Assembly (NCBI GenBank): GCA_934247855.1
Contig: CAKQKA010000090.1
Location: 1 to 5,847, forward strand
Source: an uncultured Clostridia bacterium
Lineage (GTDB): Bacteria; Bacillota; Clostridia; Christensenellales; Borkfalkiaceae
Length of the DNA stretch: 5,847 bases
Direction of reading: 5' to 3'
The notes under the pieces were generated by a model. The model was not told where the DNA came from, did not search any database, and worked only from the letters and a program-made list of their open reading frames with translations. Made by a program: the position numbers and the translations under genes. This document shows positions 1-5,813 of the stretch, one piece after another; positions within the stretch are counted from its first letter, which is position 1, and each line of letters opens with the position of its first letter.

Positions 1-2
1 CT

Positions 3-53
3 GCATGCGCGGCGGCGTATTACGGCAACCAATACCGTAACCGCGGCTTGTAA
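3..53 (+). CDS. Possible 3' end of an upstream gene (partial, weak)
   Basis: The frame beginning at base 3 is open from the window edge to a TAA at 51-53 and encodes a short tail ending in AYYGNQYRNRGL, which reads like a Gly/Tyr/Arg-rich protein C-terminus. Another plus frame and one minus frame are also open here, so a 16-codon run proves little. If real, the gene would lie 86 nt upstream of the 140-709 gene on the same strand and might be cotranscribed with it. No function can be proposed. Confidence 0.22.
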   Translation, partial: ACAAAYYGNQYRNRGL

Positions 54-62
54 CTTGCCGTA
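21..62. repeat. Inverted repeats in the leader of the plus-strand operon
   Basis: TACGGCAA at 21-28 is the exact reverse complement of TTGCCGTA at 55-62. An alternative shorter hairpin pairs TTACGG at 20-25 with CCGTAA at 35-40, so the two structures share their left arm and compete. Neither is followed by a T-run, so this is not an ordinary intrinsic terminator. It may be an operator, a leader hairpin or chance. Confidence 0.35.
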
Positions 63-63
63 C

Positions 64-69
64 TATAAT
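64..69 (+). promoter_or_regulatory. Candidate -10 box for the plus-strand operon
   Basis: A perfect TATAAT lies about 70 nt upstream of the GTG start at 140. No good -35 hexamer is seen 16-18 nt upstream (the bases there are GC-rich, CCGCGG-like) and there is no extended TGn element, so support is weak. A second -10-like TATACT occurs at 81-86. Confidence 0.25.
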
Positions 70-139
70 AATACTGCCTGTATACTGCGTTTGCCGAAAC
101 AGCGTGCGTACCGACAAATAATTTTAAGAGAGGTGAAAA

Positions 140-709
140 GTGGCAGCATCAACACAAAACAAAGCAAGGGCGACAAAAAAGACGACGGAAATGCCGACTT
201 TTGAAGCACCCTCCGGCAAAATCAAAAGCAAAAAGATTAAAAAAATACCCTTCGTCTGGATAATAGCCATAGCGATTTTTATTGCAAGCGCGGCGATCGG
301 GTACTTCGTAACCAACGCCAACGTGGAATTTACTCCGCTGATGCTTAAAGTAAACGGCGTTATAACGGAAGAAAACGATTATGCGGAAATCGACCTTACC
401 GCAATTAAGGAGCAAATTCAGCAGACCAAAACGGACGGCACGCCCGTGACCATCGAAGAAATAGCAAATTCGATCGAGTTTCACGACGCGGGAATCGCGG
501 CTTCGTTTTTCGGCAAGTCGCTGAGCGACAAAGTAAGCAAAAAATTTTTGTACCGCAAAGACATTACGCAAGAGCCGACGGATACGGACAAAATCGATTT
601 TACCGTACCCGGCGTTTATTACATAGTTTATACCTGCGACCATTTCGCAATGAAAAACAAACAGATAATTAAGACGATTTACGTTTCGGAGGTGGAACTC
701 GATGGCTAA
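140..709 (+). CDS. Single-pass membrane-anchored protein of unknown function with an Ig-like C-terminus
   Basis: I do not recognise this 189-residue protein. The start is GTG, chosen because AGAGAGGTG at 127-135 is a good ribosome-binding site just upstream; the next in-frame ATG (residue 18) lacks one. Residues 1-37 are Lys-rich and presumably cytoplasmic. Residues 38-58 form one hydrophobic segment (FVWIIAIAIFIASAAIGYFV), and the remaining 130 residues should be outside the cell. Residues 153-183 contain DFTVPGVYYIVYTCD followed by a strand ending in KTIYV, resembling the repeated beta-strand pattern of bacterial Ig-like (DUF5011-type) domains, in which PGxYxVxYxxxD is typical. There are no catalytic motifs, no sortase signal and only one Cys (166). 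Its stop overlaps the start of the downstream hydrolase gene by 8 nt, so the two are very likely coexpressed and may work together at the cell surface. The membrane anchor is clear; the Ig-like assignment is inference. Confidence 0.85.
   Translation: MAASTQNKARATKKTTEMPTFEAPSGKIKSKKIKKIPFVWIIAIAIFIASAAIGYFVTNANVEFTPLMLKVNGVITEENDYAEIDLTAIKEQIQQTKTDGTPVTIEEIANSIEFHDAGIAASFFGKSLSDKVSKKFLYRKDITQEPTDTDKIDFTVPGVYYIVYTCDHFAMKNKQIIKTIYVSEVELDG
688..695 (+). promoter_or_regulatory. Strong ribosome-binding site inside the preceding gene
   Basis: GGAGGTGG lies within the last codons of the 140-709 gene and 6 nt before the ATG at 702. It fixes the start of the hydrolase gene and indicates that the gene can be initiated efficiently on its own, besides any coupling through the ATGGCTAA stop-start overlap. 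Confidence 0.85.
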
Positions 710-1877
710 AAAGACAAAAAAAGTTAACGGATTTTTAGTGTTCGCGGTGTATATTGCGGCTTTCGTCGTCGGCACGCTCGGCGGAGCGTTTTATAAAACC
801 ACCGCACTCGATGATTACGAAATACCCGCCGCCGAAACCTACTCGCCTGCATCGACGGGCAAGATCGACGTTAAAGTTATTAAAGAAAAAGACCTTTCCA
901 TTCACTTTATCGAACTCGGCAATAAGTACACGGGCGACTGCACTTTAATCAAGGCGGGCGACACCGAAGTTCTGATCGACGCGGGCAGCCGCGCGGACAG
1001 CGTAACCCCGATTTATGAATATATAGCCCCGCTTATCGACGGAAAACTAGATTATGCCGTGGTAACGCATGCGCATCAGGATCACTACGCGGGATTTGCT
1101 ACAAGTGCGAACACGAACAGCATTTTCGATCTTTTGGAAACCCAAACGGTTATCAAATTTGCCAATACAAATCAGAAAGATCGCGGGTTATACGCTAACT
1201 TTAACCGCGAACTTAAAGAAACGCAAGAGAAAAACGGAACTAAAGTTTACGACGCTCTCGAGTGCTGGAACGAGGAAAAAGGCGCAAGCAGGGTTTACAA
1301 TTTGAGCGACACCGTCGAAATGGAGATTTTATACCAGAAATATTACGCGAAAGGCGCAAAAGCCTCCTCGGAAAACGACTACTCGGTTTGCCTTAAAATA
1401 AACAGAAAAATCGAAGGCGAAACGTTTTCGTACCTGTTTACGGGCGATCTTGAAAAAGACGGAGAGAAAAGTCTGGTTGCCGAAAATAAAGATTTAGGCA
1501 AATGCGTGCTTTATAAAGCGGGACACCACGGCTCGAAAACTTCGTCGTCCGACGAGCTGCTTTCGGTAATTAAGCCCGATATCGTTTGCGTTTGCGCCTG
1601 TGCGGGAAGCATTGAATACACAACCAAAAACGAGAACACTTTCCCCACACAAATCTTTATAAACAATGTTGCAAAATACACCGACGAAGTTTACGTCACC
1701 ACCCTTTGCGTGGACTATAAAAACGGCAAGTTCGAATCTATGAACGGCAATATCGTTATCGCCTCTTCTAAAAACAACAAGACCGTTGAAAAGTATTTTT
1801 CCGCAAGCGATTTAAAACTTAAAGATACCGATTGGTTTAAAAACAGCAGGCTTTGCCCCGACGCGTGGAAAAGTTGA
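702..1877 (+). CDS. Membrane-anchored metallo-beta-lactamase-fold hydrolase, ComEC C-terminal-like
   Basis: This 391-residue protein has a Lys-rich N-terminus, one hydrophobic segment at about residues 11-31 (signal anchor or uncleaved signal peptide) and a metallo-beta-lactamase domain from about residue 65. Visible metal-site motifs are HAHQDH at 123-128 (HxHxDH), TGDL at 247-250 with Asp249 as likely bridging ligand, and GHHGSKTSSS at 274-283, the HHGS signature of the ComEC/Rec2 hydrolase branch. LIDAG at 91-95 is the usual strand before the first metal motif. The competence and ammonium-channel parts of full ComEC are absent, so this is a stand-alone family member. ComEC-type domains have been linked to DNA or nucleotide phosphodiester hydrolysis, but the substrate here cannot be read from sequence. 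The active site probably faces outward. It shares an operon with the unknown membrane protein upstream, overlapping by 8 nt, and ends before a hairpin terminator. An odd CVCAC run occurs at 296-300. Confidence 0.92.
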   Translation: MAKKTKKVNGFLVFAVYIAAFVVGTLGGAFYKTTALDDYEIPAAETYSPASTGKIDVKVIKEKDLSIHFIELGNKYTGDCTLIKAGDTEVLIDAGSRADSVTPIYEYIAPLIDGKLDYAVVTHAHQDHYAGFATSANTNSIFDLLETQTVIKFANTNQKDRGLYANFNRELKETQEKNGTKVYDALECWNEEKGASRVYNLSDTVEMEILYQKYYAKGAKASSENDYSVCLKINRKIEGETFSYLFTGDLEKDGEKSLVAENKDLGKCVLYKAGHHGSKTSSSDELLSVIKPDIVCVCACAGSIEYTTKNENTFPTQIFINNVAKYTDEVYVTTLCVDYKNGKFESMNGNIVIASSKNNKTVEKYFSASDLKLKDTDWFKNSRLCPDAWKS

Positions 1878-1910
1878 CGATATATCAAAACACAACTAAA
1901 AACAATTAAA

Positions 1911-1950
1911 AGCCCGCCTATAAGTCGATTATCACGATTTTAGGCGGGTT
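1911..1950. terminator. Bidirectional intrinsic terminator between convergent operons
   Basis: AGCCCGCCTA at 1911-1920 pairs with TAGGCGGGTT at 1941-1950 (ten pairs including one G-T). The stem continues, after a one-base bulge at 1921, with AAGTCG at 1922-1927 against CGATTT at 1935-1940, leaving a seven-base loop. TGTTTTATTA follows on the plus strand, and the A-rich run before 1911 gives a T-rich tail on the minus strand. It sits 33 nt after the hydrolase stop and 24 nt after the end of dusB on the other strand, so it can end both converging transcripts. Confidence 0.88.
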
Positions 1951-1974
1951 TGTTTTATTATTTGGTTACGCGCT

Positions 1975-2916
1975 TCAGCCGAGAACTTCGTGGCAAATTT
2001 GCTCTATTTCGGCGGTGGATTCAGCCGAGAAAACTTTCAGTTTTGCCTCTTTTCCGCCGCGAACGCCCTTGAAAAGATTCGCGACGAATTTGCGCAAAGC
2101 GTGCGCGACTATTACGTCGGGTTCGGTAAGCAATCTTTTTTCTATCAGATAATCGACGCAATCGACAAGCGAAAAATTAGTTTTCGTACCGCTTAACCTT
2201 GCGAACAACAACGGATCGAAAAGCGCGCCGCGGGCAATCGCAACGCCGTCCGCCCCCGTACGCTCAATCATTAAATCGGCATCGGTTTCGGTAAAAATGC
2301 CGCCGTTGGCGATTACGGGAATACCTACCGACGATTTTGCTTTTGCTATCTCGTCGTAGTGAACTTCGCCCGAATACATACCGTCGCGCGTGCGACCGTG
2401 AATGGTAACAAGTTTTGCGCCCGCCTGTTCGGCTCTTTTTGCAAAATCCGCGGCTATAAGTTGATTATCGTGCAGTCCGGCACGGAATTTAACGGTTATT
2501 ATCTTGCCCGATTTAACACATTCTTTAATGATTTTTTCGGCAAGTTCGGGGTTTTCCATAAGTTTACTGCCCTCGCCGTTGCCGTAGATTTTGTTTACGG
2601 GGCAGCCCATATTGATATCGACGATATCGAAGGGATCAAGAAACTCGCTTTCGCATGCCGCCCTTAAAACCTCGGGTTCGTGTCCGAACAGCTGTGCGAT
2701 GCTCAAATTCTCGTCGGGCGAGATTTGCAACAGGCACGACGTGTTTTCGTTTTTATAAATCAAGCCCTTTGCCGACACCATTTCCGTAACGGTTACGCCT
2801 GCGCCCAAGCGCGCGCAAAGCCCGCGGAAAGCATAATCGGAATAACCCGCCATAGGCGCGAAGAAAATATTGTTTTTGGTCGATAATCGACCTATATCAA
2901 GACTTTTTAATTTCAT
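1975..2916 (-). CDS. dusB: tRNA-dihydrouridine synthase (DusB-type)
   Basis: This flavoenzyme reduces specific uridines in tRNA to dihydrouridine using FMN and NAD(P)H. At 313 residues it is close to normal DusB length. Family motifs appear in order: APMAGYSD at 20-27, INMGCPVNK at 101-109 with catalytic Cys105, YGNGEGSKLM at 111-120, TVKFRAG at 141-147 with the FMN-contacting Lys143, TIHGRTRDGMYSG at 171-183, IANGGI at 202-207 and ARGALFDP at 228-235. The helical tRNA-binding C-terminus follows from about residue 245 to the end. The start at 2916 is supported by the typical spacing of the first strand to APMAG, but there is no clear Shine-Dalgarno site. The gene overlaps the end of mazG by 20 nt, so translation is probably coupled. 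It is the last gene of the minus-strand operon. The Dus assignment is very secure; the B subtype rests on overall pattern. Confidence 0.96.
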   Translation of the reverse strand: MKLKSLDIGRLSTKNNIFFAPMAGYSDYAFRGLCARLGAGVTVTEMVSAKGLIYKNENTSCLLQISPDENLSIAQLFGHEPEVLRAACESEFLDPFDIVDINMGCPVNKIYGNGEGSKLMENPELAEKIIKECVKSGKIITVKFRAGLHDNQLIAADFAKRAEQAGAKLVTIHGRTRDGMYSGEVHYDEIAKAKSSVGIPVIANGGIFTETDADLMIERTGADGVAIARGALFDPLLFARLSGTKTNFSLVDCVDYLIEKRLLTEPDVIVAHALRKFVANLFKGVRGGKEAKLKVFSAESTAEIEQICHEVLG

Positions 2917-4336
2917 TATAGTATTTATCGATCTCTTCTTCGGTCATGTTTTTCATGTCTTTTCCGTCTTTTTCTATCGCTTCTTCAAGTGCGGAAAAAC
3001 GTTTTAAAAATTTATCGCAAGTGGTTTTTAACGCTTCTTCGGCATCGATTTTATAAAACCTTGCAAGGTTGACGACCGAAAAAAGCAGATCGCCGATTTC
3101 GCCTTTTAACGCTTCAAGTTTTTTATCTTTCTCGGCAGTGTTGCACTCGTCAAGCGCACGTTTAGCCTGCCTTACCTCTTCGGTTTCTTCGGCTATTTTT
3201 TGATAGATTTGTTCTATCGAAGAAAAGTCGAAATTATATTTCGCCGCGCGTTTCTGCATTTTTTGCGCACGCATAAGCGCGGGAAAACTATGCGGCACGC
3301 AGTCGATATATTCCCTGCCGTTTTTATAGCCTTTTTCTTTGGTCTTGTTTTTTTCCCAGACATCTAAAGCCTGCTCGCCGTTACCGGCATTATCGCTTCC
3401 GAAAACGTGGCTGTGACGGAAAATCATTTTGGAGCAAATGCCCGTGAACACGTCGCCGCGGTTATATGAATGTTCCTCCTCGGCAAAAAGCGTATGAAAC
3501 ACTAGTTGCAAAAACATATCGCCGCTCTCTTCCAAAATGCCGTCTATATCGCCGTTTTTTATGGCGTCGTACATTTCGTAACTTTCTTCAATGAGGTTAT
3601 TCTTTATGCTCTCGCGCGTTTGTTCCCTATCCCACGGGCATCCGTTTTCGGCGCGCAAAGCAGTGATTATATCGAACAAATCGTTGATATTAAACCGCTC
3701 TTTTTCGGTGAATTTTCTATCGAAGACCACAAGCACGGTATCGTAACCGTAATTTTCGAAACTATCTGCTTCGTACAAAGCGATTTTATGAATTTTGTCG
3801 TTTATGTAAATCGCCGCGGGTGCTTCGTCGCCGAACGCGTCGGTCAAAAGCAGTTTCCACTCGGACGCGGTGAGTTTATCGTCTAAATCGTAAACGGCAA
3901 GCGGCAACATTACGGACGAATTGAATTTATCCTTGCGGTAGGCTGAAAGAGAGGTGTACCCGCCCCTGAAATCGAGACCGCCGAGCGCTTTTGCCGAATG
4001 CGACGCAGCCTCGATAATTTCTACGTTTTTGCACTTTTTTAAAATGATCGCGCATGAATTGTCGTCGGCAACGCTGCCGTCCACACAATAAACTACATCC
4101 TGCGTTTTAGCCGCTTCCATTACCCTTGCGGCAAGTTTTTTGTTGAGCGAATCGAAATTGCGCGAGTTTTCAAACACGTCGTCCAAAAACTCTACGTCTA
4201 TGTCATTTTCTTTAAAAACTGCCGCGCTTTCGGTAAATTGCGTGCGGCACATTACCTTCTTTGCGCCTGAAATCGCCTTAAAAGCTTTTAACGACAAGCC
4301 GTCCTTTGTCGTACCCAGTCCTGCCAACGTTATCAT
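2897..4336 (-). CDS. mazG: YabN-type nucleoside triphosphate pyrophosphohydrolase (degenerate methylase domain + MazG)
   Basis: This 479-residue protein matches the Firmicutes YabN architecture. Residues 1-205 correspond to a tetrapyrrole-methylase-like domain: the opening MITLAGLG fits, but the following residues are TTKDG instead of the usual PGD, and VDGSVADD at 85-92 replaces the usual VPGxPxxAE, so methyl transfer is doubtful. Residues 218-340 are the first MazG domain, with ALRAENGCPWDREQT at 226-240, EESYE at 250-254, EESGD at 269-273 and FRHSHVFG at 306-313; the acidic ExxE and ExxD residues bind Mg2+. A second MazG half follows, with EETEEV at 383-388 and EIGDLLFSVVN at 413-423. MazG enzymes hydrolyse NTPs or dNTPs to monophosphate and pyrophosphate, cleaning aberrant nucleotides. 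The ATG at 4336 lies 10 nt after AAAAGGT. It overlaps the flippase gene by 59 nt and dusB by 20 nt; flippase then mazG is the yabM-yabN order. Confidence 0.95.
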   Translation of the reverse strand: MITLAGLGTTKDGLSLKAFKAISGAKKVMCRTQFTESAAVFKENDIDVEFLDDVFENSRNFDSLNKKLAARVMEAAKTQDVVYCVDGSVADDNSCAIILKKCKNVEIIEAASHSAKALGGLDFRGGYTSLSAYRKDKFNSSVMLPLAVYDLDDKLTASEWKLLLTDAFGDEAPAAIYINDKIHKIALYEADSFENYGYDTVLVVFDRKFTEKERFNINDLFDIITALRAENGCPWDREQTRESIKNNLIEESYEMYDAIKNGDIDGILEESGDMFLQLVFHTLFAEEEHSYNRGDVFTGICSKMIFRHSHVFGSDNAGNGEQALDVWEKNKTKEKGYKNGREYIDCVPHSFPALMRAQKMQKRAAKYNFDFSSIEQIYQKIAEETEEVRQAKRALDECNTAEKDKKLEALKGEIGDLLFSVVNLARFYKIDAEEALKTTCDKFLKRFSALEEAIEKDGKDMKNMTEEEIDKYYNEIKKS

Positions 4337-5630
4337 CGGTTATACTACCTTTTTTCTTACTTTTAATTATAATATATATTAAATCCAAACTTAAAGCAAC
4401 GAAATAACAGCAGATATCGGAAATTGCCAGCGCAAAAACGTGCACCGACGGGTTACCGACCAAAAGCGCGCAAACGCCTATTTTTACCGCGCAGCCGAGC
4501 GTATTGTTTAAAAGCGAACGCTTTTGCACACCCAAAGACAGCATTATGTGCGAAACACATTGCAACACAGGCAAAAACAACATCGTCAGAGCCGAGAGTT
4601 TTAAAAGTATTTTTAGCACCGCTTTATACTGCACGCGCGAAAACAGCACGGAAATGATAAAATCCGGGAATAAAAATGTGAAAACGGCAGCGCAAAACGC
4701 ACCGAAAAACGTTACGCTCAAGCATTTTCCGGCATTGCCGTTTTCTTTCATGGCGGGCAAAAAACCGCTTGCCAAGGGGTATAAAACAGCGGCGGGCAGA
4801 GATATTATAGTTTCCGTCGCGCCGACATATAAGCCGTAATAAGACGTGCCGATTTCCCCCATGCCGCCAAGCACGCGCATTGCGATAAATCCTTCGGCTA
4901 CACCCGACAGCGGTATAAGCACCGCCGATAAAACAAGCGGAACAAGGTAAGAAAACAGAACTCCGAAAGTCGGTTCTTTCGTAGCTGTTTCGGACATATT
5001 TTTGTTTCTTTTTTTATACCGCATAAAGCAATACGCAAGCGCGGCTATTTCGGAAAAGGTAACGCAAAGAACCGCAAAAAACGCCTTATGAATTTGACTT
5101 ACCGGCAGCAAAAGTGCCCCTATAAGTCCGATAACAGCCCTTACGACTTGTTCTATCATCTGACTTACCGCCGTAATCCTCATATCGGATAAGCCCTGAA
5201 AATACCCTCGGATCACGGCGATTAAGCCCACAATAAACACCGACGGAGCAATCGCTTTGTACATTATGCCCGCATCGGCATTACCTTGAAATTCCGCAAT
5301 GATATTTGCGAAAATAAACAGTAAAACGGACAACAAACCGCCGACCACGCAAACGACAACGACCGTCTTTTTCAATACTTTTTTCGCCGAATACCCGTCG
5401 ACGATCATTTTGGTGAGCGCGGCAGGCAAGCCGCCGCCCGATAAACACAACAAAAACGCGAAAAGCGGAAACACCATACCGTATACGCCGGTTGCATAAT
5501 CACCCAAAATGTTATATAACGGAATCTTATACAGCGCGCCGATCCCTTTTACGGCAAGCGCGGCAAACATGGCAACGATAGTGCCCTGCGCCGCGCCGAA
5601 TCGCTTTTCAGCCTTATTCAGATAGTTCAT
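4278..5630 (-). CDS. SpoVB/MurJ-family lipid-linked saccharide flippase (MOP superfamily)
   Basis: This is an integral membrane protein of 450 residues with about 12 hydrophobic segments from residue 16 to 422. Family signatures are YKIPLYNILGDYATGVYG at 34-51, SGGGLPAALTK at 64-74, RGYFQGLSDM at 141-150 and SQMIEQVVR at 156-164. Members move undecaprenyl-linked wall or polysaccharide precursors across the membrane; SpoVB and YabM relatives act in cell-wall or spore-cortex synthesis, but sequence alone cannot say which here. It is shorter than the usual 500-550 residues, lacking the last helix pair of 14-helix members. The ATG at 5630 has no Shine-Dalgarno site, but it is the first start codon after a TGA at 5715-5717 in the same frame. 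The last 23 residues (428-450) are hydrophilic and encoded mostly by DNA shared with mazG; they follow an A6 tract and may be an accidental extension. It is the first gene of the minus-strand operon. Confidence 0.93.
   Translation of the reverse strand: MNYLNKAEKRFGAAQGTIVAMFAALAVKGIGALYKIPLYNILGDYATGVYGMVFPLFAFLLCLSGGGLPAALTKMIVDGYSAKKVLKKTVVVVCVVGGLLSVLLFIFANIIAEFQGNADAGIMYKAIAPSVFIVGLIAVIRGYFQGLSDMRITAVSQMIEQVVRAVIGLIGALLLPVSQIHKAFFAVLCVTFSEIAALAYCFMRYKKRNKNMSETATKEPTFGVLFSYLVPLVLSAVLIPLSGVAEGFIAMRVLGGMGEIGTSYYGLYVGATETIISLPAAVLYPLASGFLPAMKENGNAGKCLSVTFFGAFCAAVFTFLFPDFIISVLFSRVQYKAVLKILLKLSALTMLFLPVLQCVSHIMLSLGVQKRSLLNNTLGCAVKIGVCALLVGNPSVHVFALAISDICCYFVALSLDLIYIIIKSKKKGSITDDNVGRTGYDKGRLVVKSF
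4347..4353 (-). promoter_or_regulatory. Ribosome-binding site for mazG within the flippase gene
   Basis: On the minus strand AAAAGGT lies 10 nt before the mazG ATG at 4336. It is a partial match with longish spacing, but nothing better is present. It includes part of the A6 tract (4350-4355) that sets the reading frame of the flippase tail. Confidence 0.5.
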
Positions 5631-5659
5631 ATGTAGCCAGTGGTGATGGTGTTCGAACC

Positions 5660-5786
5660 CATTTTTGCGGGAATAAATCGGTTTTTGCTGTGTTAAACTC
5701 CCATCAACGTACGGTCAAGTACGATTTCGGTCGTTTGCCTTGCAAAAACCGAACCGCAACACGGCGATTTCTTCTCCGCAAAAATG
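5660..5786. repeat. Nested perfect inverted repeats
   Basis: The outer arms CATTTTTGCGG (5660-5670) and CCGCAAAAATG (5776-5786) are exact reverse complements of 11 bp. Nested inside, CGGTTTTTGC (5679-5688) and GCAAAAACCG (5742-5751) match over 10 bp. Within these, CGTAC (5708-5712) and GTACG (5719-5723) form a small hairpin with a six-base loop. The order permits one folded RNA with three stacked levels on either strand. Confidence 0.7.
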
Positions 5787-5813
5787 CGAAGCACCGAAAA
5801 GAGCGCATTTTTT
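5780..5813. terminator. Terminator-like hairpin
   Basis: AAAAATGCG at 5780-5788 is the exact reverse complement of CGCATTTTT at 5804-5812, with a 15-base loop and a run of six T ending at 5813. On the minus strand the right arm also ends in five T. Only four G-C-containing core pairs (TGCG/CGCA) support it, so it would be weak. It could end a minus-strand transcript entering from the right, or act in a leader. Confidence 0.4.

Noticed and set aside
149..775. A 208-codon open frame on the minus strand opposite the first plus-strand gene
   Set aside because: It is the antisense shadow of the anchored protein gene. Its translation has no recognisable motif or credible membrane layout, while the plus-strand frame has a ribosome-binding site, a clear membrane segment and a coupled downstream gene.
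2914..2920. TATAAT-like -10 box overlapping the dusB start (minus strand)
   Set aside because: The hexamer overlaps the start codon itself and has no -35 element 16-18 nt upstream, so it is probably chance in AT-rich DNA.
3506..3886. A 126-codon plus-strand open frame inside mazG
   Set aside because: It lies entirely opposite the MazG domains, whose motifs are unmistakable on the minus strand. The same applies to the plus-strand frames opposite dusB (1990-2886) and the flippase gene (4424-4839, 5299-5499).
5641..5670. tRNA-like T-arm (GTTCGAAC)
   Set aside because: The T-loop-like core is present, but the T-stem is mismatched on both strands and there is no matching acceptor, anticodon or D arm at the right spacing. 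The core is simply a self-complementary 8-mer.
5690..5718. Minus-strand promoter for the flippase operon (TTGACC with TTTAAC or TAACAC)
   Set aside because: The -35 match is good, but the -10 candidates match poorly or have 15-nt spacing. Too weak to list as a feature.
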